A stretch of DNA of 18,781 nucleotides. Source: Actinomycetota bacterium (GTDB lineage Bacteria; Actinomycetota; Thermoleophilia; Gaiellales; Gaiellaceae). The notes under the pieces are model-generated. The model ran no database searches, was not told where the DNA came from, and worked only from the letters and a program-made list of their open reading frames with translations. This document shows positions 7,624-14,936 of this stretch, piece after piece (position 1 is the first letter of the stretch; each line of letters begins with the position of its first letter). A program made the position numbers and the translations under genes. The stretch lies in the NCBI GenBank assembly GCA_013694685.1, contig JACDBY010000438.1:1-18781 (forward strand), in the 5' to 3' direction.

Positions 7624-7649
7624 GCGGGCGGGCCCGATGGGCCCCCCGC
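7624..7649 (-). terminator. GC-rich hairpin after the BMP-family gene
   Basis: An 11-12-base inverted repeat (7624-7635 with 7639-7649) around a GAT loop with one mismatch lies 25 bases past the stop of the BMP gene. No T-tract follows on the minus strand, so it could be a pause/stability hairpin or a Rho-assisted terminator. It lies before the DUF4032 gene and may separate the two transcripts. Confidence 0.4.
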
Positions 7650-7673
7650 GACGTTCTTACGTGTGCTTCCGGC

Positions 7674-8687
7674 TCAGCCGGCGACGGTGCGGGGCGGCTT
7701 GACCTTCCCCGCCGAGATATCACGCGACCACTTGCCGAGCAGGTTGACGAGCGCCACGCGGTTCGGCGCCTTCGTGCTCACCTTGCCGAAGCCGACGCCC
7801 TTGTTCTTCACGTTGAACGTCGTGTCGACGCCGCCCTTCCAGGCGCGCGACTGCGCGAGCTTGATCGTGTTGTAGACGCCCACGTTGACCTTCTTCGTGG
7901 CGCTCGTGAGGACGTGTGTTCCCAGGAAGCCCTGGTCGTTGTCCACGCCGATGCCCCACTTCCCGGCCTCTTTGGCCGCCTGGACGGCGCCGAGGCCGCA
8001 TCCACCGGCCACCTGGAAGACGACGTCCGCGTCCTCACCGAGCTGGTTCAGCGCGACTTCCTTGCACTTGTCCTGCGCAACGAACTCCTGCGAGTAGCCG
8101 TTCAGCGTCGTGATGCTCGGCTTCAGCTTCTTCGCGCAGAACTGGTACCCCGCGATGAACGCGTCGACCGGCGGGATCTTGAGACCGCCGACCGAGGAAA
8201 TGACGTTCGTCTTCGAGACACGTGCCGCCGCGATGCCCGCCAGACAGCCCGCCTCCTGCTCCGCGAACACGATGCCGCGCACGTTCTTCGGCTTGCCCTT
8301 CATGAAGGGAGCGCTCACGTCGACGATGCCGAACTTGACGTCCGGGAACCGTCTCGCGACGGCGGCGGTCGTGTCGGACATGAGGAACCCGACCGCGATC
8401 ACCAGGTCGTAGCCCCTGGCGCCGGCCGACAGGTTCGGGACGTAGTCCGACGTTTGCTTGGAGATGAAGACGCGTCCGTCCACGTTGAGCTTCTTCATCG
8501 CGTCCTTCAGGCCCTGATACGCCGAGGCGTTGAAGCCCTTGTCGTTGAGCCCACCGATGTCGGTCACGAGCGCCACCCGGTACTTCGCGGATGCCGCCGG
8601 CTTGGCCGACCCGATCGAGGCGACAGTCAGCGCCAGCGCCGCGACGAGCGCGAGCGAAGCGACGACCATCCATTTGCGAATCGCCAC
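7674..8687 (-). CDS. BMP-family substrate-binding protein (nucleoside-type ABC receptor), stand-alone
   Basis: A 337-aa secreted protein of the BMP/PnrA/Med family. The mature start YRVALVTDIGGLNDKGFNASAYQGL is diagnostic, as are the later YDLVIAVGFLMSDTTAAVARRFPDVKFGIVD and the GIGVDNDQGFLGTHVLTSATKKVNVGVY segment. Family members studied elsewhere bind purine nucleosides for ABC import. The GTG start at 8687 has a strong AGGAGGG ten bases upstream (8691-8698), while the longer frame up to 8774 has none. The signal peptide (IRKWMVVASLALVAALALTVA) ends in SAKPAASA with no lipobox Cys, unusual for a family that is normally lipidated. No ATPase or permease gene adjoins it. A GTGTTGAAT word 54 bases before the start is shared with the nucleoside hydrolase gene. 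Confidence 0.92.
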   Translation of the reverse strand: MAIRKWMVVASLALVAALALTVASIGSAKPAASAKYRVALVTDIGGLNDKGFNASAYQGLKDAMKKLNVDGRVFISKQTSDYVPNLSAGARGYDLVIAVGFLMSDTTAAVARRFPDVKFGIVDVSAPFMKGKPKNVRGIVFAEQEAGCLAGIAAARVSKTNVISSVGGLKIPPVDAFIAGYQFCAKKLKPSITTLNGYSQEFVAQDKCKEVALNQLGEDADVVFQVAGGCGLGAVQAAKEAGKWGIGVDNDQGFLGTHVLTSATKKVNVGVYNTIKLAQSRAWKGGVDTTFNVKNKGVGFGKVSTKAPNRVALVNLLGKWSRDISAGKVKPPRTVAG

Positions 8688-8740
8688 GTACCCTCCTTGA
8701 TTCTGCTTTGACGGAGCCTCCCGCCCCACTTCGACGCGGG

Positions 8741-8756
8741 ATTCAACACGAAGTTG
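8741..8756 (-). promoter_or_regulatory. Candidate operator upstream of the BMP gene
   Basis: The minus strand reads GTGTTGAAT at 8749-8741, about 54 bases before the GTG start. It is preceded by a small inverted repeat, CAAC (8744-8747) and GTTG (8753-8756) on the plus strand. The same 9-mer forms one half of the perfect palindrome before the nucleoside hydrolase gene. TTGAAT could alternatively be a weak -10 hexamer, with TTGCGG 18 bases upstream as -35. The assignment is inference from two occurrences. Confidence 0.35.
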
Positions 8757-8820
8757 CACCCGAGCCGCAACCACTCAAGCCTAGACGCTGAGCCGGCCGC
8801 AGGTTGTAAAGGCCCTGGGT

Positions 8821-11043
8821 CTACTGTGGCGTCAGGACGGACGCAAGCTGATGCTCCTCGACGAGGACGCGGCGCGGCTTCGAGCCCTCGTAGCCCGAGA
8901 TGATCCCACGCCGCTCGAGCATGTCGATCAGGCGGCCGGCACGGGTGTATCCGACACGGAGCCGCCGCTGGATGAGCGAGACGGAGGCCGTCTGCGTCTG
9001 CACGACGAGCTCGATCGCGCGGTCGAGCAGCGGATCCTCGTCCGGATCGAAGTCGAGCTCGTCGCCGTCCTCGGCCGGGGCGCTCTCGGGCAGCTCGAGG
9101 AGCGTCTCGTCGAGCTGCTGGCCGCGCTGGGCACGGCACTGCTCGACGATCAGCGCGATCTCATCCTCGGTCACGAACGCCCCCTGGACGCGCTGGAGCC
9201 GCGAGGTGCCGAGCGGCTTGAAGAGCATGTCACCCTGCCCGAGCAGGCTCTCCGCGCCGGAGCCGTCGAGAATCACGCGTGAGTCCGTCTGGCTGGAGAC
9301 GGCAAAGGCGATCCGGCTCGGGACGTTCGCCTTGATCATCCCCGTGATCACGTCCACCGAGGGGCGCTGCGTCGCGAGCAAGAGGTGGATTCCGACCGCA
9401 CGCGACTTCTGGGCGAGCCGGATGATCGCGTCCTCGACCGCCTGCGGCGAAACCATCATCAGGTCTGCGAGCTCGTCGATCACGACGAGCAGGTACGGGA
9501 GCGGGTCCTCGCCGCGCGCCTTGAAGGCCCGGTTCGCCTCGTGCAGGTTGCGCGCGCGGACGAGTGACAACCGCTCGTAGCGGCGCTCCATCTCGGCGAC
9601 GACATTGTGGAGGACGGCGGAGGCTTCCTTCGGGCTCGAGACGACGGGCGTCAGGAGGTGCGGGATCGACTCGTAGAAGTTGAGCTCGATCCGCTTCGGG
9701 TCGATCAGGATCATCCGGCACTCGTCCGGCGTCGCACGGAGCAGGATCGAGGTCAGGATGGTGTTGATGCAGCCGGACTTTCCCGATCCGGTAGTGCCGG
9801 CGATCAGCAGGTGCGGCATGCGCGCAAGGTCGGTCCAGACGGCGTTTCCCGAGATGTCCTTCCCGAGCCAGACCGAGAGCGGGCTCGCGGTCGCAGGCAG
9901 GTCGTCGAAGACGTCGCCGAGAGTGACCATCCGGGGCGCGAGGTTCGGTACCTCGACGCCGACCGCCTGCTTGCCGGGGATCGGGGCGAGGATCCTGATC
10001 TCTGTCGTGGCGAGCGCGTACGAGAGGTCGTCCTTGAGACCTGCGACCTTGGAGACCTTCGTCCCCGGTGCGAGCTGGAGCTCGTAGCGGACGACACGCG
10101 GCCCCGCAATCGTTCCCACGATCGTCGCCTCGACGCCGAAGTTCGCGAGCGCCTGGACGAGCACCTGTGCCGTGCGGGCGCTGACATCGGCCGAGTCGCC
10201 GCGGGCGGGTGGGCTCGGATTGAGCAGGCCGCGATCGGGAAGCCGGTACTCCGCACCGGCCCGCGTGTCGAAGACGAGGTCGGCGTTCTCCCCCGTCGGT
10301 TCCTCTGCGGGCGGGAGGAGCTGCGGGGGCTCGAACGCGAGCGCATCGTCGACCACGACGTCGGGGAAGGCCTCCACGCCGTCGACGGGCGGCGCCTGCC
10401 TTCGCGAGGCGCTCGCCGGCTCGGGCATCTCCTCGACGACGTCCTCGTGCGACCAGTCCGTCCACTCGCGGGTCTCGAGCGAGCCCAGCGAGCGCCTGGC
10501 GACCGTGCCCGCGCGCCGCATCGCCGTGCCGGATCGCCGGAGCAGCGCGCCGGCCGAGGCCCCCGTCACCAGGAGCGTCCCTGCGAGGACGAGCGCGATC
10601 CCGACGATGAGGGCGCCCGCGGTACCGACGACGCGCGCCAGCCCACCGCCGAGCACCTCTCCCAGCGCGCCGCCGTGCCCCTCACCGAGCGCGATCGCCA
10701 TCCCGAGCGCGCCGACGGCGAGGCCCGTCCGGAACGGGCGCAGGTCGACGAGGGCACTCCGCACGAGCATCAACCCACCGATTCCGATGAGGGCGGCGGG
10801 GACGAGCGGGGCAGCGGCCCCCAGACCGGCGTCGAGCCGGTCGGAGACGTTCGAGCCGACTGGTCCGCCGTCGAAGCCCAGCCAGACGACGGTCGCGAGG
10901 ACGACGCCTGTCGCGACGAGCCCGAGCCCCCAGAGCTCGGGATGGTGGTGCCCGCGGGCCTTCTTGGCCCGCTTGCGGACGCGTGCGGGGCTCCGCGGCT
11001 TGCGCGCCCGAGCGGGTGCGGCACGCTTCTTCCGGGTCGCCAT
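8821..11043 (-). CDS. ftsK: DNA translocase FtsK/SpoIIIE
   Basis: A 740-aa septal DNA pump that moves chromosomal DNA during division. The first 33 residues are a Lys/Arg/Ala-rich tail, followed by about four membrane segments (roughly 37-57, 77-97, 105-121, 137-160). A charged, proline-rich linker runs to ~280. The RecA-type motor contains Walker A GTTGSGKS (416-423) and Walker B LLVVIDELADLM (518-529), then the conserved LLLATQRPSVDVITG. The C-terminal gamma winged-helix domain (about 672-727, LIQRRLRVGYTRAGRLIDMLERRGII) reads the KOPS-like orienting sequences in the family. The membrane part is short enough to be SpoIIIE-like. The ATG at 11043 is preceded by GGAGAAG. It follows the nucleoside hydrolase gene after a 133-base gap containing two hairpins. 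Confidence 0.97.
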   Translation of the reverse strand: MATRKKRAAPARARKPRSPARVRKRAKKARGHHHPELWGLGLVATGVVLATVVWLGFDGGPVGSNVSDRLDAGLGAAAPLVPAALIGIGGLMLVRSALVDLRPFRTGLAVGALGMAIALGEGHGGALGEVLGGGLARVVGTAGALIVGIALVLAGTLLVTGASAGALLRRSGTAMRRAGTVARRSLGSLETREWTDWSHEDVVEEMPEPASASRRQAPPVDGVEAFPDVVVDDALAFEPPQLLPPAEEPTGENADLVFDTRAGAEYRLPDRGLLNPSPPARGDSADVSARTAQVLVQALANFGVEATIVGTIAGPRVVRYELQLAPGTKVSKVAGLKDDLSYALATTEIRILAPIPGKQAVGVEVPNLAPRMVTLGDVFDDLPATASPLSVWLGKDISGNAVWTDLARMPHLLIAGTTGSGKSGCINTILTSILLRATPDECRMILIDPKRIELNFYESIPHLLTPVVSSPKEASAVLHNVVAEMERRYERLSLVRARNLHEANRAFKARGEDPLPYLLVVIDELADLMMVSPQAVEDAIIRLAQKSRAVGIHLLLATQRPSVDVITGMIKANVPSRIAFAVSSQTDSRVILDGSGAESLLGQGDMLFKPLGTSRLQRVQGAFVTEDEIALIVEQCRAQRGQQLDETLLELPESAPAEDGDELDFDPDEDPLLDRAIELVVQTQTASVSLIQRRLRVGYTRAGRLIDMLERRGIISGYEGSKPRRVLVEEHQLASVLTPQ

Positions 11044-11104
11044 GGGCAGCCTGCTTCTCCGCGCTTCGGGCGTCTCCTCTTACCTGGCTCGGATCCAGCA
11101 CCAT

Positions 11105-11163
11105 CCCCGCGGCGGCTCGCCAAGGCGGGGCTCGAGAACCTCACGGCGAGGCGAGCTCTCGAG
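11105..11163 (-). terminator. Two tandem stem-loops between nucleoside hydrolase and ftsK
   Basis: Reading on the minus strand from the nucleoside hydrolase stop, the first stem-loop has arms CTCGAGA/TCTCGAG (11131-11137 with 11157-11163) with an inner CCTC/GAGG pair. The second has CCCCGC plus GGCG pairing with CGCC plus GCGGGG (11105-11130). Both are GC-rich with no T-tract. They probably end or attenuate the upstream operon before ftsK. Confidence 0.5.
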
Positions 11164-11176
11164 TGACTCGACGCGG

Positions 11177-12097
11177 CTACCCGACCGTTCCAATCCGGTC
11201 GACAAGGAGGTCGAAGAACGCGTCGGTGTCCAGGTCGACCCCGACGTGCGCGTTTGCGGGACGCTCCGTGCGGTGCCACAGGTCGACCACCGTACGGCCG
11301 CGACAGAGCTCGGAGTCCCGCTCCACCTCGACGTTCCGGAGCCTGGTCTCGACGAGGTCGGGTGCCAGGAGGTGGGCGACCGCGACGGCGTCGTGGATCG
11401 GCGCCCCGTCCCACCCGTACGTCTGCCGATGGTAGACGGTGAATAACTCGACGAGCTCGGCGACGAAGACGCCGACCCGACCCGTCTCGCGCAGGCGGCG
11501 CTGGACGCCGGGGCCCGTCACGGCCTTGTGCGTCACGTCGAGCCCGATCATCGTCACGTCGAGCTCGGCGTCGAAGACGATCTGCGCCGCCTCGGGATCG
11601 GCCCAGATGTTGAACTCCGCGGCCGGCGTCATGTTGCCCTCCGCGATCGCGCCGCCCATGAGCACGATCCGCTCGAGACCCGCCGTCCCGTGTGTCTCGA
11701 GATAACGGGCGACGTTCGTGAGCGGCCCGGTCGGCACGAGCGTCACCGGTGTCCCGGCGCCGTCGATCACGCGCGCGAGCCACGCGAGGGCGTCGTCGGA
11801 GACGGGCTCGGTACTCGCAGGCGGGAGCGTAGGACCGTCGAGGCCGCTCTCGCCATGGACATGGGCGGCGACGACGAGCTCGCGCTCGAGCGGCGCGGAG
11901 GCTCCCATCGCGACGGGGACGTCCTGCCTCCCCACGAGCTCGAGCACCCGTAGCGCGTTGGCCGTCGTCTTCTCGAGCGTCTGGTTGCCGTAGGTCGTCG
12001 TCACCCCGAGCAGCTCGAGCTCCGGGCTCGCGAGCGCGAGGAGGAGCGCGATCGCGTCGTCGTGACCGGGATCGCAGTCGAGCACGATCGGTGTCAT
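11177..12097 (-). CDS. Nucleoside hydrolase (inosine/uridine-preferring type)
   Basis: A 306-aa cytoplasmic enzyme that cleaves the N-glycosidic bond of nucleosides to base and ribose. The N-terminal IVLDCDPGHDDAIALLLAL carries the aspartate cluster that binds Ca2+ and the ribose (D7, D9, D13, D14). Other hallmarks are GVTTTYGN, VPTGPLTNVA, ERIVLMGGA, EFNIWADPEAA (161-171) and GAPIHDAVAVA with the active-site His near 235. Length is as expected. I chose ATG 12097, which has GGGGA about 11 bases upstream, over an upstream TTG at 12118. It follows ribokinase by 74 bases; that gap holds a perfect palindrome. Together the two enzymes convert a nucleoside to base plus ribose 5-phosphate. Confidence 0.95.
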   Translation of the reverse strand: MTPIVLDCDPGHDDAIALLLALASPELELLGVTTTYGNQTLEKTTANALRVLELVGRQDVPVAMGASAPLERELVVAAHVHGESGLDGPTLPPASTEPVSDDALAWLARVIDGAGTPVTLVPTGPLTNVARYLETHGTAGLERIVLMGGAIAEGNMTPAAEFNIWADPEAAQIVFDAELDVTMIGLDVTHKAVTGPGVQRRLRETGRVGVFVAELVELFTVYHRQTYGWDGAPIHDAVAVAHLLAPDLVETRLRNVEVERDSELCRGRTVVDLWHRTERPANAHVGVDLDTDAFFDLLVDRIGTVG

Positions 12098-12133
12098 CGG
12101 GCGATTATCCCCGCGCAACGCCGGGAGAGCGCT

Positions 12134-12150
12134 TGTGTTGATTCAACACA
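12134..12150. promoter_or_regulatory. Perfect 17-base palindrome, candidate operator
   Basis: TGTGTTGA, one central base, TCAACACA: an 8-1-8 perfect dyad, with GC/GC extending it after one mismatch on each side. It lies between the ribokinase stop and the nucleoside hydrolase start, 36 bases before the latter. Its AT-rich sequence stands out from the surroundings. The size and symmetry suit a dimeric repressor site. There is no stem-plus-T-tract layout, so a terminator is less likely. Half of the dyad recurs upstream of the BMP gene. Confidence 0.6.
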
Positions 12151-12171
12151 TGCGTTGTCTCGGTCGCCGCT

Positions 12172-12987
12172 TCACGCGCGCAGGAGCGCGTCGACCTCGG
12201 CGGAGGTCGGCAGTGACGGCTGCGCACCGAAGCGCGACGCGGCCAGGGCGCCGGCAGCACACGCGCGGCGTAGCGACTCCTCCTCCCCCCGCTCCTCGAG
12301 CAGCGACACCAGGAGGCACGCGGTGAACGCGTCCCCGGCCGCCGTCCCGTCCACGGCGTCGACCGGTGGCGGCGCAGCACGGGCTATCTCCTCCCCGTCG
12401 TCGAGGAGCACCGCTCCCTCGGCTCCGAGCGTCAGAGCGACGAGGCCGTCACGGCGGGCAAGCGCCTCGAGCTCGTGCGTATTCACGACGGTCAGCTCCG
12501 CATCGACCGCGATCGGGCGCGCGGGGGCAGCGTTGAGGCAGAACAGACCGGCACACGCCTCCCACGCCGCGAGCACTGCGGTATCGGGCACCTCGAGCTG
12601 GCAGAGAACGGCGTCGTGCGGCGGCAGCTCGACCTCGGCGAGCGTCCCGTTCGCCCCCGGTGCGACCGAGATCGTCGTCTCGCCGCGCGCGTCGACCTGG
12701 ATCAGCGCGACGCCGGTGGGCTCCTCGCGCTCGGTGAGCGAGAGCGTGACCCCCGCCTCGCGCAGGCCCGCGAGCGCCTCGGCGGCCATCGGATCGCGAC
12801 CGACGGCGGCGATCATCGTCGTCTCGGCTCCGAGCCGTGCGCAGGCAACCGCCTGGTTCGCCCCCTTACCACCGGGCACGCGCGCAAATGTCGCGCCACC
12901 GACCGTCTCGCCGGGCTCCGGGAGGCGCTCGACTCTGGCGACGAGATCGAGGTTGACCGAGCCGACGACGACGATCCTAGGCCCCAT
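12172..12987 (-). CDS. rbsK: Ribokinase (PfkB family sugar kinase)
   Basis: A 271-aa cytoplasmic kinase that would phosphorylate ribose, using ATP, to ribose 5-phosphate. The N-terminus RIVVVGSVNLDLVARVERLPEPGET and the GGKGANQAVACARLG signature (ribose-contact region) are classic ribokinase. The C-terminal PfkB motif reads DAVDGTAAGDAF, with the catalytic Asp in GTAAGD; the more usual form is DTTGAGD, and AAGD is common in true ribokinases. It is somewhat shorter than the usual ~300 residues, with a compact middle. Two in-frame ATGs exist (12996 and 12987). I prefer 12987 because a GGGT lies just ahead, but the difference is three residues. It starts 22 bases after the sucrase-ferredoxin-like gene and is followed by nucleoside hydrolase, giving a nucleoside/ribose salvage pair. 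Confidence 0.93.
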   Translation of the reverse strand: MGPRIVVVGSVNLDLVARVERLPEPGETVGGATFARVPGGKGANQAVACARLGAETTMIAAVGRDPMAAEALAGLREAGVTLSLTEREEPTGVALIQVDARGETTISVAPGANGTLAEVELPPHDAVLCQLEVPDTAVLAAWEACAGLFCLNAAPARPIAVDAELTVVNTHELEALARRDGLVALTLGAEGAVLLDDGEEIARAAPPPVDAVDGTAAGDAFTACLLVSLLEERGEEESLRRACAAGALAASRFGAQPSLPTSAEVDALLRA

Positions 12988-13009
12988 GTGACCCATCGTA
13001 CGACGGGCG

Positions 13010-13882
13010 CTACGTGATGCCGCGCAGCTCCCAGGTTCGGACGGAGGTCGACTCGAGCGCGGCGCAGGTCAGCCGCGGGATCGGCTCCGAGCGGTGCGCG
13101 CGCACGACCACGCGCATCTCGCCCGCGTCGTATGCGAGCCGCACCGCGACGCTCTCGTCCGGCTCCCGCTCGAGACCGAGCGCGTGGAGCGCGTCGATCG
13201 CGTCGAGTCCGAGCTCGAGCCGGGCGTAATGCTGCGCCGCCTGTACGGCGGACGTGAAGCACGACCGACCGCGGAGGAGCTCGAGCCGCACGCGGCCGGC
13301 AATGTGCGTCGAGGCGAGCTCGACGGAGTTGGCGGGCGTCACCCTGCCGTAGTAGAGCCCGTGCGGGAGCGCGACAACGTTTGCCGCGAAGCGATCGCCA
13401 CCGACGTGCGAGCACTGCCAGACCTGGCCGGGGAGGGCGTCCGTCAGTGCCGCAGCGACAGGCCAGCCACGCTGCGCACAGCACGCATCTCGCCTGCCGT
13501 GCGTGCAGACGAGAAACGTCGGCTCGTCCGAGGCGCTGCCCGACGGATGCAACGGATCGACGTGGTCGAGCTCGTCGTCGGTGTCGAACGAGCCCCACCA
13601 CGTCCGCTCGCACCCGGGTCGCGCGTCGGCGATCGCGAACCGCCTATGCTCGCCGGGCTCCCGGTGGACGCGACGGATCAAGAGCAGGCGCGCCGCCGCC
13701 TCGAGACAGCGATCGTAGAGCGCTGCGAGCGCAGGAGAACGGCCGCACGCCTCCCCGACGGCGTTCCGGCCCCACGCACCCGGTCGCTCGACGAGGACGA
13801 AGCGTCGGGCCGGGGCGGCCGTTCCGTGGAGCTGGTCGTCGCGCCGCTCGGAGGCAGGCGCGCAGCGTTCGAGCGGAGCCAT
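13010..13882 (-). CDS. Sucrase-ferredoxin-like [2Fe-2S] protein (thioredoxin-fold ferredoxin)
   Basis: A 290-aa protein of the Suc_Fer-like family. The diagnostic region is LVCTHGRRDACCAQRGWPVAAAL followed by VWQCSHVGGDRFAANVVALPHGLYYGRV, giving C126, C134, C135, C157 and H159 as candidate cluster or active-site residues. The family is thioredoxin-like and thought to carry a [2Fe-2S] centre; its physiological role is poorly known, despite the sucrase name. It could pass electrons to a partner oxidase or oxygenase. The gene starts 25 bases after the JmjC-cupin gene, so the two are very likely co-transcribed. No strong Shine-Dalgarno is seen before the ATG. Confidence 0.85.
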   Translation of the reverse strand: MAPLERCAPASERRDDQLHGTAAPARRFVLVERPGAWGRNAVGEACGRSPALAALYDRCLEAAARLLLIRRVHREPGEHRRFAIADARPGCERTWWGSFDTDDELDHVDPLHPSGSASDEPTFLVCTHGRRDACCAQRGWPVAAALTDALPGQVWQCSHVGGDRFAANVVALPHGLYYGRVTPANSVELASTHIAGRVRLELLRGRSCFTSAVQAAQHYARLELGLDAIDALHALGLEREPDESVAVRLAYDAGEMRVVVRAHRSEPIPRLTCAALESTSVRTWELRGIT

Positions 13883-13907
13883 TCGCGCAGTGTCGCTCGG
13901 CAGGGCG

Positions 13908-14855
13908 TCAGTCCGCGGCAGGAACGCCGCTCTCGGCGAGGAGCGTCCGGACGGGGGAGACGGGCGCAGGCCGCATCGCGGTCGCGAGCGTCTCGCGCAC
14001 CCGTTCTCCCACCTCTGTCGGCGCGACCGCGTCGAGGTGGGCGCGGAGCGCGGCGACGGTTGCCGCGACCTCTCGCGCGACGAGGTCCTCGTCGGCGAGG
14101 TCGAGGTGGAGGGGCAGCGACGTCCGCAGCCCTTCCTCGTCGTCCCCGAGCGCGACGAGCGCCTGAAGCAGTGCGTACCGGGTCACGACATGGATACCGA
14201 CCGTCAGGTGCGCGGAGACGTCTCCGAGCGCATCGGCGGCATGGACGAAGCCACGCGGCAGATAAAGCGCATCACCCGGTCGCAGGACGACGTCCAACAG
14301 TGGGCTCGACTCGGCCGCGCGCTCGACGGCTGCCCGGTTCGACGTCCACGGCTGCGTCCGCAACGGTGCCTCGAGCACCGGCTCGTGGACGACCCAACGC
14401 TTCTCGCCGGACACCTGTAGGACGAAGACGTCATGGATGTCGTAGTGCGCCGCAAAGCCGCGCGAGGACGGCGGCGTGACGTAGGCGTTGACCTGGACGG
14501 GATGGCCGAGCTCGGCGCCGAGTGCGTGGGCGAAGTCCATCACCGGCGACCAGACCCGGTGCAGAGCCTGGAGGACGATCGTCGCGCCTTCGGCGAAGAG
14601 ACGCGCGACGGCCGCGTCGTCCACCTGGTCGGCGATCTCCGCTCCGACACCGCCGGAGCGCGTGAACGCCGAGCTCGGGACCACGACGCCGTCCTTCGCG
14701 AGCCGGAGAAACGGCGTGCGGAGCCCCCGACGGGAGAGGAGCTCGTCGACCGCATCGAGGTCGAGGAGATCGTCGAAGGGACGAGGGAGCTCGGACGCCG
14801 TCGCGTGCAGGGCATCGCGGCCCCAGGCCGCGGCGAACGCCGCCGGATCGGCCAC
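13908..14855 (-). CDS. JmjC-type cupin oxygenase (RoxA/YcfD-like 2-oxoglutarate, Fe(II) family)
   Basis: A protein of at least 315 residues. QVNAYVTPPSSRGFAAHYDIHDVFVLQVSGEKRW contains the HxD iron-binding pair (H137, D139) and a downstream Lys in GEKRW. LRPGDALYLPRGFVHAAD supplies the third ligand (H205), typical of JmjC ribosomal-protein hydroxylases such as YcfD/RoxA, NO66 and MINA53. The C-terminal third is helical, as in that family. The first standard start in frame is GTG 14855, but it has no Shine-Dalgarno and cuts into a plausible family N-terminus (ALARCVADPAAFAAAWGRDAL). A CTG at 14924-14922, preceded by GGAG 9 bases upstream, would add 23 residues. It follows the 74-aa repeat-peptide gene directly and precedes the Fe-S protein gene. 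The substrate is unknown; the neighbouring peptide is a candidate. Confidence 0.88.
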   Translation of the reverse strand: MADPAAFAAAWGRDALHATASELPRPFDDLLDLDAVDELLSRRGLRTPFLRLAKDGVVVPSSAFTRSGGVGAEIADQVDDAAVARLFAEGATIVLQALHRVWSPVMDFAHALGAELGHPVQVNAYVTPPSSRGFAAHYDIHDVFVLQVSGEKRWVVHEPVLEAPLRTQPWTSNRAAVERAAESSPLLDVVLRPGDALYLPRGFVHAADALGDVSAHLTVGIHVVTRYALLQALVALGDDEEGLRTSLPLHLDLADEDLVAREVAATVAALRAHLDAVAPTEVGERVRETLATAMRPAPVSPVRTLLAESGVPAAD

Positions 14856-14936
14856 ACAGCGCGCGAGAGCCCGGCTGGACGCCGGGCCCTCGGTTTCCTG
14901 GAGGGCTGACCGCGGATCCGTCAGCGCTCGGCGCTC

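Noticed and set aside
7556..7723. N-terminal extension of the DUF4032 protein
   Set aside because: Arg/Pro-rich reading through the intergenic hairpin and into the BMP gene; the ATG at 7555 has a suitable upstream GAGGGA.
9607..11166. Long plus-strand open frame (519 codons) opposite ftsK
   Set aside because: Antisense shadow of a fully recognisable FtsK; charged, low-complexity translation with no domain.
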